DNA of 64,000 nucleotides from Lyophyllum atratum (Eukaryota; Basidiomycota; Agaricomycetes; Agaricales; Lyophyllaceae). The position numbers and the translations under genes are program-made. Below the pieces are notes generated by a model, which saw only the letters and a program-made list of their open reading frames with translations, searched no databases and was not told the DNA's origin. Numbering within the stretch: the stretch's first letter is position 1; each line of letters starts with the position of its first letter. The stretch lies in assembly GCA_014905825.1 (NCBI GenBank), contig JACGCN010000041.1, positions 62,001 through 126,000 on the forward strand. The letters are read 5' to 3'. Of the stretch, positions 49,130-60,123 are shown piece by piece.

Positions 49130-51801
49130 ATGTCTCGTATTCCTCCACCATCGTCCTCTCGGTCCCCTCTTAAAGCGCCCACCACACCTGCAAAATCTCG
49201 TGGTACCGCTTCAGCGTCTACAAGGATCAGAACTCAATCGACGAGATCAGCGACGCCGGCGAAACCAGCTATAAAGCCCGTAGCCGACGCCGCACCTTCC
49301 CCGAGTCAGGATCCAGCTCAACCACCGCTGAGTCTTAAAGAGGCCATCGCACTTCGAAGGGCCGAAGCTAAAAAGGCCCAATCCAAACTGAGTAGCGGGG
49401 CTCAGAATGACTCCATCTCTCTTGAAGACGCGTCGCCTGTGCCTGCGAGCAAGCAGGAGGAAGAGGACATTCTTGGAAGATGGTCTATAAGGGAGACTAT
49501 AGAACGCGCAAGAAGTTCAGGTGAGCAAAGTACATTCTCTTGAATTTTTGGCTGAGCTAAAGGGGAAAGGTTTCACATAAATGAAGGTTCCCTCAATCTC
49601 GCGACAAGATCATTACCTTGTATCCCTTCCGCTTTATTCGAGGTTCATCTTGGGATCACCCCCGACCCTCTGAAGTCTGTTCCGAATGAGCCTGTCCTGC
49701 CACCGTCCGCACCTTCGGATGCCCCGAAGCGGGGTAAACGCGATAATCCAGCATGGTTTGAAGCGCAGGATCTTCAAATCCTCAAGATCTGGAATAATGA
49801 CATCACCGAAATCCAACACGAAATTTCACTCTTCGGATCTTTGAAGACTATCGATGTAAGACCAAAATTGCCTCCCGTCGTTTGCTTGTGTCTAACGTCG
49901 TGTGTTTAGTTGCATCAGAACAGACTGACATCTGTACCTGAGTCGTTCACAGATCTTACTGCCCTCACATCGCTGGATCTATCTCACAACGCCTTGACTT
50001 CACTGCCCCCCAAGCTATTCGCACTTCCTGAACTGACGGCGCTGAACGTATCGCATAACGCTCTAATATCACTCCCTTTCAATGCGCCTTTTGCCTCAAG
50101 TAACAATGACAGGGGGAAAGCTATTAGCGGAAGCTTTTTCACTCCAACTATCACGCGCGCAACATCGCCCTTACCGCGCCTCCTCATTTTGAACGTGTCG
50201 CACAACAAAATTTGCGCCAGGGCCATTGACCTTGTACTCCCACAAACCTTAACGAAAGTGGACTTCTCAAGCAACCCACTGGGAGTCGATGAACCACAAT
50301 GTCAATCTTTGCTTCAAGCACTCGGAGCTTTACCAAGATTAAAAGAGCTCCGATTCGAAAGTGCAGAAATTGGCGATGACGCTTTTCCACCTACATTATT
50401 CTCTTCGACACCCTTCCCAAGCATTCGAATACTAGATCTCGGGAAAACAAAGGTTACCCCAGATGCGGTAAAGGAAGCATTGAAGGGTATGAAGCAAGAA
50501 ATCAGCTACGATCTCACGACAGAAGATCCTCCTGAGGGATTCGCTCGCATCATTGTGGGGAAGCAAATCATCAAGGAAGCTTGGGAGCTTGATGCGGAGC
50601 GACGGGAGAAGGTTCGTCGCGCCAAGCATGCGGATTTCCTCGATGACTGGGATACACATCCAAAACCTGTTCCCGGTGCACGTACTGACAATGGGACTTC
50701 GAGGACGGAAAGGAGTGACGCTCGCCCAGCAGTAGCTTCCAAACCTGTCGTTAAAGAAGCTTGGGAGATCGAGGCGGAGCAGGGCTTGTTGACCGAAGGG
50801 GGCAAAAGGCGGGCACGCGCTGCTGCTGCCGCCGCCGCAAAGGACAACAAACCGCATTCCGGGGTCGGAATTGGGAACCCATCCCAGCCGTCTGATCATT
50901 CCCCCAGCTCCAGTACTTCGGGGCATTCCTTGACAAGTCCGCAGTACTACTCACAAACCACCCAAAAACTGGTCCTTCCACCGTCTTCTCCGCCAACGAA
51001 ATCACCTGCACATACGCGCGCCTTCTCCTTGGCTGCCCCTTCCTCGTCGCCGTTTTCATCTGTACGGAACACGGACATCGCGGTCCCATCGCCCACCCTG
51101 CCATTGTCAGTGATTGTGGCTCAGCCATTTGCTCAGAGCTTGAAGATTTTGGTGCTTGCAAATCGCCGCCTGGATAAATCCTTCTCACTGCCATGTGCCA
51201 CTGACGCTCACAACGGTTTCCTGCCTAACCTGGAAGAACTAAATCTAGACGGGTGTGGACTAGCAGATCTTGTCCCTGTCACTCAGACCGGTTCATCTTC
51301 TGGCACCGTGACCCCTCCACGCTCGTCTGAAATGATCTTGCCACTGATCGCCAAGCTCTTCCCCAGCTTACGAACACTGGATCTGTCTCACAATGCGCTT
51401 ACGAACGCCTCTCTCACCACCAGCACTTTATCAGGCCTTATACTCGCAGCAGGAGAAAGAAAAGGACTGAAGCATCTCCGCCTGAGAGGAAACGCGATTT
51501 CTGGACTGGAAGGATTCCAAGGTCTCGCGGAATCGTTCAAAGGGAACCGCCAGGTCCCTGCATGGCATCTCGATGAGCTTGATATCAGAGATAACGAGAT
51601 TGGGAAGCTACCACCTGAGATGGGGCTTCTCCCTATGGACGTGTTTTTGGTCGACGGCAATACGTAAGTTTCGTTCTTTCGAGCTCAGCGTACAGTAGTA
51701 ACTTTATCCGTGCTCCCAGGTTCCGTATCCCGCAGAGACGTGTGTGGGAGCGGGAAGGAACGAAAGGTCTGTTGAGTTGGTTGAGGGGTCGGATTGAATG
51801 A
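49130..51801 (+). CDS. leucine-rich-repeat protein, LRRC40-like
   Basis: About 830 residues; three introns of about 60-70 nt. A basic Ser/Thr/Pro-rich N-terminus contains PLSLKEAIALRRAEAKKAQS. The first LRR block begins with SLNLATRSLPCIP and DLQILKIWNNDITEI, followed by LHQNRLTSVPESF, LTSLDLSHNALTSLPPKLF and LTALNVSHNALISLP. A 300-residue insert carries the motif KEAWE(L/I)(D/E)AE twice (near 50574 and 50750) and Ala/Ser-rich sequence. A second LRR block follows (LRTLDLSHNALTN, LKHLRLRGNAISGLEG, LDELDIRDNEIGKLPPEMG), then the typical end VDGNTFRIPQRRVWE-KGLLSWLRGRI. The start-of-block sequence and C-terminal DGN-FR-P cap match LRRC40 in layout. Probably a soluble scaffold; partners unknown. 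Start 49130 is the first ATG consistent with the basic N-terminus. Confidence 0.85.
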
Positions 51802-52068
51802 TACCTGACTTGAGGATACCTGTTTGCATGGCACGGATCATTCTTTTCGGAGATTGCACCCCCCGCGTTTCTAATATCCTCATACAGTATGTCTTATGGA
51901 ATGTATTCGATTTCGAGCGAAGGCGGACATACTGCCAACCTCCAAGCCATCCTGGACATATGGCAAATACCAAAGTCGAAGTCAAATTCAATCTAGGGGA
52001 CGCTAGTAAGCATGGCAGCTTCTGACCAGCCTAACATTAGGAGGCGAAAAGTAGCGATCCAGAGTGAT
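51802..52068. other. intergenic spacer
   Basis: 3' flank of the LRR gene; no gene recognised. Confidence 0.4.
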
Positions 52069-52317
52069 TCACTGAGGTATTTTCTCCTTGAAGTGCCATT
52101 TAAACTCGACAGTCTTGGACAACCAAGGCCATCCACCACCATATCTATTATCATTTATGCATGCACCGCCGATGAGTCTGTGATCGTGTAAGACGTTCGC
52201 TTCGACCCAAGGAGCTAATTCCTTTGCATGTAGCCCCAAGAGCTGTTTATGCGGGCGATCAGGCTCACTGGCCCAACCGATGACCTGGAACAAGATGGCC
52301 GAAATTAAGCATGACAT
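52069..52317 (-). CDS. possible exon of an unidentified protein
   Basis: An open frame of 82 codons that does not look like random sequence: PHKQLLGLHAKELAPWVEAN and LIGGACINDNRYGGGWPWLS are compact and Trp/Gly-containing, with a stop at 52069-52071. A pyrimidine tract ending CCAG near 52283 suggests that the true exon begins there and that an upstream exon is missing or decayed. No partner exon could be joined convincingly. Could be a remnant. Confidence 0.28.
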   Translation of the reverse strand: MSCLISAILFQVIGWASEPDRPHKQLLGLHAKELAPWVEANVLHDHRLIGGACINDNRYGGGWPWLSKTVEFKWHFKEKIPQ

Positions 52318-52891
52318 AGAACCCGGGTAATCCCATGTTCAACGGAATGGGAGGCCGGCACATTCGCTAAACGCGAAGATTGGAAGCCTGGGTGTCCTGG
52401 ATGACAGTTCGCCCTGATGCACGCCCATGAGTTCAGGGCGGAGAGAGTTGTTCTTTTGCGTCGTTTGACGAGAAGATACCTCTCGATCCCAATCCGAAGA
52501 TCTTCAGGCGGGGCACAATGGACGACTCATTCTAGCACGGTGAATGCACAGAAACCTCTATTACTATTAGCCAAGGAACCTGGCATCGGTATAGACGGAG
52601 GTACAACAGGGCGTCCAGGTACTAGGGATGATTCGCATGGGCCTGTCAAAGAGCAGGAACGCTGTGGTGATTCATTCTCCAGCTGGATGATGTTCCAGCC
52701 ATCTGTAAAAGCAAAAGTATTCGGCCCGAGGTTTTTGGAGGTGTTCGACGAGCGAGGTGCATCACGACACTGTGTGACTTTCTTGACATATGACCATTCT
52801 GGACTCCCCGGAGATAAACCTACAAAATGGGTGCGAGGTCGCTGTTGTTGAGCATGCTCAATTTTGGATCCACAACTTACCTTCGCGTAAT

Positions 52892-52960
52892 ATGCGCTTG
52901 ACCCTCAGCTCTACTATGGTTCTTCTTCCTTTTACGACCTTGAAGGCTGCCCCCAAGTAG
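52892..52960 (+). pseudogene. possible decayed copy of the knottin-like gene
   Basis: Reads MRLTLSSTMVLLPFTTLKAA-P-K and then a stop codon. Eleven of 22 residues match the signal peptide of the gene at 53750, including the start MR-T-SS and the KAAP end, and several codons are identical. No cysteine-bearing second exon was found downstream. Signal peptides are simple in composition, so chance similarity is possible. Confidence 0.3.
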
Positions 52961-53677
52961 TGCAGTGCTAGGCCTATAATCGTGGGTGATGACTTTTTCT
53001 GTTGATGCTCCAATTGATACCCGATACGCAGTCTGTTGACAGGAGTAACCTGTTAAATGTCACTGGGTTTTCCCTAGGCTGTCAAAATAATGGAGGTGTC
53101 TCTTCTTCCAAATCTGACTATGAGTGCGGGGCGGCGAACAGACCCAGGAACTACCTGATGTAGGCGGTTAGACGTATATGCGCAAAGCCGCGGCAAGATG
53201 TCGCCGCAAGACACAATTGACAAGCGGAAGTAAAACTATAATAGTCGTGCACTGAGCACGAGGTGTTTTATGGCCTAAGAATGAGGATTAGGGAATGGAT
53301 TTAGTTCGGGTTCCTGGAACTTAGCAGTCGGCACACCCCAGCGTTGAAGTGTTAGGCTTTATGGAGGAGACAGTGAATGGAATTATGGATAGGTACACTG
53401 CGTCTGTCATTGTCAAGCGCAAAACACTGGGATATTCCACCTTGCTCAGAGGCAAGCAGCCCGATGGCAAAGAGAGGTAAGGCAGGAGTATAGGGAACCA
53501 TTGAGGTCTGCGGTCGAGGTCAAGAAGAGGTGTTTTCATAGGTCGGAAGTTTGCTACGCGTAGAATGGTCGACTTGCGTGATATTTAAAGGCGCTTTCGG
53601 AAGGATGATACTTTTGACAGGTGAGATCGGTGTATATAGCATGTGCATTTCAACTTCGTACCTGAGGAGGTTCTGGG

Positions 53678-53685
53678 TATAAAAG
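53678..53685 (+). promoter_or_regulatory. TATA box of the knottin-like gene
   Basis: TATAAAAG, 65 bases upstream of the ATG at 53750. Confidence 0.6.
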
Positions 53686-53749
53686 GACGTTATTTCTGAG
53701 AGGGGGATACCAGCACTACCCAAATAGTTCCTCTTACCAGTCTTACAAC

Positions 53750-53991
53750 ATGCGTTTCACTATCAGCTCTGTCGCTCTTCTCCTCTCTGCCGTCATGGCT
53801 GTAAAGGCTGCGCCGCAGACACAATGCCACACATTCGGACGTAAGTCGCATCGATTCTTCCTTGGCTTTTTTGGAAAGATGTTCACTGGCGTGTAGTGGG
53901 ATGCACCAAGCTTCAGCCTAATATTCCTTGCTGCCCCGGCTTGACCTGCGTGTTCCCTAGTCCAACCTTTTCGTTTGGAACCTGCAAGTGA
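53750..53991 (+). CDS. small secreted knottin-like cysteine-rich peptide
   Basis: Two exons (53750-53840, 53897-53991) with a 56-nt intron give a 61-residue precursor. Residues 1-20 form a clear signal peptide ending VKA/AP. The mature part of about 40 residues has exactly six cysteines at positions 26, 33, 42, 43, 48 and 60, spaced C-6-C-8-CC-4-C-11-C. This is the inhibitor-cystine-knot order with the adjacent CC pair, and Gly/Pro surround the cysteines (CCPGLTC). A TATA box lies 65 bases upstream, consistent with a strongly regulated gene. Knottin folds serve as protease or amylase inhibitors, antimicrobials and signalling or effector peptides, so function cannot be assigned. A possible decayed sister copy lies 860 bp upstream. 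Confidence 0.75.
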
Positions 53992-54792
53992 GACCAAGTG
54001 AGTGACCCAGCCCCAGTCTTGGAGAATGCAACTCACACTGCGACTAGATGGAGAGATGTCAGACGCGTTAGTAGAGATAGTGATCCTCGATGTTGAAGAG
54101 GACGGAGACATTAATGGACAGCTTAGCGGAAAGTTCTCAATGGCACATATTTTGATAAGAAACGTTGCTAAAGCGCGAATCAAACTGTCGGGAGGCTAAG
54201 ATCGTCGTTGAAGCCATCCACGTCTGGAGGCGAAGATCGTCGTTGAAGCCATCCACGATTGAAGCCAAATGAGTATTGTGGCGTTCAAGGAAGCGACCCA
54301 CCTCTCACTTGCATCATGATGCGACAGTGACTTTTGAGGCATTCGAACTTGTGCATCATGGTGTTTAGTGGGTCGAGCAAGCCATCGCATGTGTCATCCT
54401 GTTTGAAAATTCGTTTTCAGTACGACTAAGAGACATGGTTGGGGTGTCGAGAGTAGAAATAACGCGCGCCGCTGATCTCGGTTCTCGATATTCGCAAGAT
54501 ATGTCACAACAAGTCGTCAACAATGGTCCCTGAGTGGGCCTTGCGCCCAACGATCCCCAGCCTCTATCTCCGACCCTCTTCGCCTTCAGTCGTCCTTCAA
54601 TCGTCTAATGTTCAAGTGGATGGCGTATGGGTGTGGCTGGCAATGGGGTTGACATGGAAGTTGCGGAGTGTGATTCAAACGGGGTAGATTCGGGATAGAT
54701 GGAACTTCGCACGGGATAGGAGAAACTCGGGCACAGATTTGGCGCTTCCAACACTTGCTATCAGCGTCCTTGTAGCTGGGTAAGGATCGTCC
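53992..54792. other. intergenic spacer
   Basis: Contains the 35-bp tandem duplication at 54191-54260; otherwise no gene recognised. Confidence 0.4.
54191..54260. repeat. 35-bp tandem duplication
   Basis: Two adjacent 35-bp units (54191-54225 and 54226-54260) sharing AAGATCGTCGTTGAAGCC and the following CATCCACG, differing at about three positions. Downstream of the knottin-like gene. Confidence 0.75.
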
Positions 54793-57406
54793 ATGTGCAG
54801 CATACGGAGCCCCGAAACCACCCATCTTCCAGCCCCGTCAAGCCTGCACTCCAACCTGGCGCAACCACACTACCATATGCTTGGCGTTCCACAGAGCAGC
54901 AGCGTCGCTCCTGGTCCCGGAATCTACTCATTCTCTGTTCCTCAGCCTGCCGCAAATTACCCGTCTACACCCCCTTCCGCGAGATCTTCAGCACCTGTTC
55001 CGAGCGGCTCCAAACCGCGCACGTTCTTCCGAGCCCCAGCACACAAACATGCACATCACTTGCACTCCATACCTCCGCGGGAGAAGAGTACGCGTACGCT
55101 CATCATCGATCACATGCTTTGGGTACATGGTGCGTACTATCATACTGAACAGCGGCTTTCTGCAGAACGCTAATTTAAATGCTACAGGGCGGACCCGGTT
55201 TGCTCAGGCCCGGGCTGAGCTTGGCATGACTGATCGGACAGGAGGACCCTCATCGCCCAACTATGCTCACCGTCGCAGACCGGAGAACTACGACGAGGAA
55301 GCCGACGAAAACAGTGAGGGCGAAGATGGCGTCAAACTGAAGGCTAGAGCAGGCGATCCACACCACCCGCCCGGCGACGAAGAAGACGATCGGCTGAACT
55401 CGCAAGATTTGACCCTCGCGAGAAGTCTCAGGCTCAGGGCCGAAGGTCTCGAAAAGGTCGTCACCTCCATGCTGGCCCAACCGCCCACCTTCCATCCCAT
55501 GGACGACGAGGATGTATGGACGCCTCCGACTTCCCCACAGATGAACCCGACGAACCACCCCAACCACCATCCACACACATTACCCAATGGTGTTCGGCTA
55601 CGCCTAGCCCTTGGAACCATAATTAACGATCTCTTTGCACGGCAGGCGCCACCTCCGCCATATCGACATCAGATGCATGTAAAGTCACCATCAGAACAGT
55701 CACCCTCGAGTACACCCTCCCTGACCTCATCAGCCGAGCTTCCCGTAGCGCTAGCAGCTCTTTCGACCGTATGTGCTGCACAGCGTATTCCAACATCCTA
55801 TTCAACCGAACCATCAACTCCCTCGAATTTCGCCGGTTATAGTCCACGCCACGTAAGTACTTTTCCCCTTTTCTTGTCCCTGTTCCGCTAATTAACTTTT
55901 TTTTCAGGTTCGCAATTCCGAACTCCCTGCTTCCAGCTCTCGCATTCGCTCTCTGTACGACGACGGAGCAGACCCAAGTACTGCGAACTCCCCACCATCC
56001 TTTCGATGCCCACGCCACCTACATACGGGCTGTGAGATCTGCGTCGAAGCAAAGACAGCCGCACGTCCAGGTACCGGGAACCGTGGTCGGTCCAGCTCGT
56101 TCGGGGATTATAGGAACGGTCAAACCAATGCCTGGAAAGGGATGCCCGGCGGCGTAGGGCCAGGTGGAGGAGGGATCACGGGCTGGCAAGACGGAAGTGG
56201 GATAGGGTCGGGTCTGTTGAGACCCGGCGTGCGGGGGAGTGTCCTTCGTCGGAAAGTGGTCGGGCTGGATGACGTGGAGTCGTCGACTGGCTCAGGAAAT
56301 ACCAAACTGTCGGAGTTGATACCGCGCTTCATCAGGCTGTCTGCGCTGGTCGCGGTGGAGTTGGCCATGGAGGCGAAGGATGAGCAGGACGATACCGGCT
56401 CTGCCCGGACCGATCATTATGCTGGGAGTGAGAGGGACTGGGGGCAGACGCATCACCGACGCGGCAGTAGCGGCGATTTTTCACCTTTGCCAGGACCGAT
56501 GTCACCTACGACGGCGCGAGCTGTATCCCAGGCTCATGACAGAGCTTACGATCTTGCTTTACGCCCTACGCGCGAGTGGTACCTTTTGTTAACAGGCCTG
56601 CTCACTCGCGCGGCTCTGGAAGGGTATCTGACGGCTGGGTGGAGAGGATCACAGGCTGTGGAGTGCTTGTTAACGGTCGGCATGGGTATGGCTGAAAGGG
56701 AAGTTGAGAAGGATGAGGCAAGCGGGTTCGAGGAGTTCGAACCCGATGGTCTGCCAAGTCTTCTTGAAGCTACAAAGCTGCTGTTCCCGACGACGCAGTC
56801 AGGTCCTTCACACAGAAAGGACCAAGCCGAAGAGGAGTACGAAACAGAGATGCGCGACAGGCTCAGAAGGGTACGTATTTTTATGTTTGCGTTTGACTTG
56901 CATCCCGACTAACTTGCTAATAGTTTTATGACATCCCGGCCTCAACGCCGGACCTATCTACCCACATGGAAGACCTCGCATGGCAGTATCCTGCTGAACC
57001 CGTCGAGCGAGCTGCGGTCAGGTTTTGTGAGGCGATCGCCCGGTGGCGGGGCAAGCCCGAACTTGAAACGGTATGCAATATTTTCCTAGCGCCATGGTAC
57101 TGGCTTACCATGTGACAGTACAAAAAACCTTCCCAAACTCCCACTCACGGCTATGCCCAGGATACCCCCGGAACCTCTGCGTTGTCAATCGAGTCTCTCG
57201 TCCATTCCAATCCCCCGACTCCGACTCTGGCCCACAACAAAGCAGCCTCAGCCCGACCCCCCAGGCGGCCTCGCCGCAAACCCTCCATCGATGTGTACTT
57301 CACTCAACCCTCGCCCTTCCGTGAAAATACCTGGAACTCGAATAAACGGATGCGGTCCCCGGACGACACACGCACCACGCCGTCGAAGCGATTGAACGTC
57401 GGATGA
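54793..57406 (+). CDS. large protein of unknown function
   Basis: Five exons join in frame: 54793-55129; 55188-55851; from about 55908 to 56870; then FYDIPASTPDLSTHM to ELET; then YKKPSQTPTHGY to the stop at 57404-57406. The protein is about 790 residues. The N-terminus and C-terminus are Ser/Pro-rich and probably disordered. An acidic segment (NYDEEADENSEGED) and several predicted helices lie between, e.g. LTLARSLRLRAEGLEKVVTSML, TKLSELIPRFIRLSALVAVELAM, YLLLTGLLTRAALEGYL and HMEDLAWQYPAEPVERAAVRF. A compact Cys/His cluster CPRHLHTGCEIC (near 56010) could bind zinc. The C-terminus is basic (RPPRRPRRKPSIDVYF, KRLNVG), hinting at a nuclear protein. Family not recognised. The ATG at 54877 is an alternative start. 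Confidence 0.72.
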
Positions 57407-58594
57407 TCACGGGAATGTATACTCATTGTGTTTCACATGCACTTCTCGACACCTTTTGGATGTATTTTTAGTAACCCACCTTGTCGCATGGAAGCATTAT
57501 CCATTGTAGCGCTTATCTTTATTGGTCCTATACCCATAGTATCATTCGCTTCTGTTTCTTGTCTTAACCACCCACCCCTCATTCCCTTTTTGACGATATT
57601 TCATGACGTGCACTCATAGTGTACTTGTATTTTGTAATAGGAAGCCTTTAAAACCAAGGATCCATTTGATCTTTGAATCATTCACTGCGCTGCTCATTGT
57701 CGCCAAATTACATTCGATGGCGAACCAACTCCTACGCTACAATTGCAAGTATCAAAAGTCCATGAAATGCTGAGCTGTAAATTATTGGTAATTATCTAGT
57801 CTAAGGATGTAAGATCGTACAATCCATGTCGTCCGTCGCAAGCGTTCAACGTTCAGGCGGTGTCCGTGCTCAACGTTTCAACACCCACCACAGTGACAAT
57901 CAGAATCACAACCAATACACCCTGTACAGCAATCACAATACCCTCTACAATCACACCAGTAGGCACACCAACTGCAGTCGCAATTATTACAATTGGTTGT
58001 CTCACGCCAGTTACGAGATCGATGCTTGGCTGGAGAACACTTGCCAGCTTTTGGATGCCCGCAACCCACCACTCTGGAAACATGGTGTGCAGCCCACAAT
58101 AATTAGAACAAAGTGGTTGTGGGTAACGGAAGACATCATTAACGGAAATACGGATACATCTCCAAGTGCTGGTAGATCCAACGGCCAGAGACTCGGATCC
58201 CATAATTGATTGCTATCTTATGATGAGGCCTGCTCGAGCATTACCTAGATCACTATGGGATCAAAGGTAGGTTGGTAGCTTGAACAAGTTTCTATGAGGC
58301 AGCGACGCACGACGAGCGTTGATGAAAAAAAGCGGTGGACTAAGCGTCAGTTAGAAGATGCTTGTCCTGGCACTGTGGCGTCTGAGTAAGTCGGAAACTA
58401 AACTTCAAGTCAAATTGAAATAGGAAATTGCTCTGCTGACACGTGACGTGCTATTGGCGGTGGAGGTCGCACGACGATCAGGTTCCCAACGACCATCGGT
58501 CTGCTTTTACCTCTCTCAATTTCCTAGGGACACATTTCACCCTATCCAGACCAAACCACAGTCTCTACCCCACTAAAAGTAGCAAACTCTCGCA
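57407..58594. other. intergenic, with a Thr/Val-rich low-complexity stretch
   Basis: No gene called. The block 57860-58000 reads on the plus strand as alternating Thr/Val/Ile (TTVTIRITTNTPCTA, GTPTAVAIITIGC) and may be a decayed secreted-protein gene. Overlapping frames on both strands reflect its composition. Confidence 0.35.
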
Positions 58595-60033
58595 ATGCCG
58601 CCCAAGAAACAACAACCGCAAGCATCGGGGTCAAAAGTGAAGGATGACAAGGTGTGTATTTTAATTTCTTGTGGTCGAGAGAAGACCTAATGATGATCTT
58701 CTAGACCTTTGGACTCAAAAACGTTAGTCTGCTACTCTCCATGGATCTCGATTTCCCTCGATACTAACTTGCACAGAAAAATAAATCGGCCAAAGTCAAG
58801 CAACAGGTTGCTCAGCTGCAAGCACAGGCTGCCGCGAAGGGAAAATCGCGGGAGACTGTGGAGAAGGAGAAGGAAAGGGCATTGCGAGATAAGCAGAAGG
58901 CTGACGAGGAGAAGCGGCTGAAGGAGGAGGCAGCCTTACTCAAGCCTGTCCTGAAGCAGACGGTACCGTTCGGCGTCGATCCGAAGACGGTGCTGTGCGT
59001 CTACTTCAAGGCAGGACACTGTGAAAAGGGGAACAAGTGCAAGTTCAGCCATGATCTAAATGTGGGACGGAAGGTCGAGAAGAAGAATCTATACGAGGAC
59101 AGCCGGGAGGAGAAACTGGCAGGTGCGTCCAGGATGTCGTATCTTTTGGGGACATCTCATTTATTTGCTGTATATAGACACTATGGACACCTGGGACGAC
59201 GAGAAGCTTCAAAAGGTTGTCTTGTCGAAGGCAGGCAACCCCAAGACTACGACAGATGTTTGTAAATTCCTTCATCCACGCTTACTTTTGCGATTTACCT
59301 CTCGGAAATTTTAGATCGTATGCAGGTTCTTTATCCAGGCAATTGAGACTACGAAGTAGGTAGCAGTATTTTGATTGAGCGAGGTCACCACTAACAGTAT
59401 CCCACTAGATTCGGATGGTTCTGGGAATGTCCGAATGGCGAGCAATGTCAATACCGGCATGCGCTGCCCCCAGGCTTCGTGCTGAAATCGCAGAGGAAGG
59501 CCGCAGAAGATGCAGCCAAGGCAAATGCGATCAGTTTGGAAGACTTCTTGGAGGTTGAGGTTTGTCATCCCTTATTCTGCTAATTCCATGCAAAGCTTAC
59601 CTGGACCTTAATCAGCGGCATAAACTTGGTTCAAATTTGACGCCGGTCACGCCAGAAACCTTCGCCAAATGGAAGAAGACACGCATGGATAAAAAAGAAG
59701 CTGAACAAGAAGCGATGCGCAAAACGAAAGATGCTCAAAACGCGGCAGGCAAGAACGTCGGTATGAGCGGCAGAGACCTGGTATGTCAATAGTTCTTTGA
59801 ACCTCATTTCTTTTACTGATCGATGTGTACTTTAGTTCCAATACAATCCCGAATGGTTCCAGGACGAGGACGAGGAAGGCGAGGACGACTGGGATCTGGA
59901 GGTCTACAGACGTCAGAAAGAGGAGGAGGATCTACAGGAAGAGGATCTGAGGATATCCGAACTCTCCCTCGGCAACGGTTTTCACGAAGGAGCTTCAGGG
60001 GGAACTTCAGACGGCAGCGATGGTGGCCAATGA
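58595..60033 (+). CDS. TMA46: CCCH zinc-finger protein Tma46/ZC3H15 (DFRP1)
   Basis: Ribosome-associated partner that stabilises the DRG-type GTPase (Rbg1 in yeast) and works in translation. The start [13 protein letters not shown] is followed by [17 protein letters not shown], built from very short exons. A charged coiled-coil ([20 protein letters not shown]) precedes the first CCCH finger [19 protein letters not shown] (about 59000-59055). Next come the conserved [12 protein letters not shown] and, across two introns, the second finger [29 protein letters not shown] (about 59320-59460). [12 protein letters not shown], the family's [13 protein letters not shown] (DFRP region) and a Glu/Asp-rich tail end before the stop at 60031-60033. 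Its 3' end is only 90 bp from the Cwc2 stop on the other strand. Identity is firm. Confidence 0.93.
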
Positions 60034-60123
60034 GGCATGCAACTTACATTCTGATGTACAACGGCCATACCAGACCACACTATGAAATTAAGTCTACAAG
60101 AAGTAAACTATGACAGAAACCAA

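Larger units (their letters stand above)
52318..53749. other. intergenic, with candidate decayed peptide gene
   Basis: Contains a 144-codon plus-strand frame (52417-52851) without recognised features, the candidate pseudogene at 52892, and the promoter of the knottin-like gene. Confidence 0.35.

Noticed and set aside
52417..52851. 144-codon plus-strand frame
   Set aside because: No signal peptide, motif or splice support; considered and left as intergenic.
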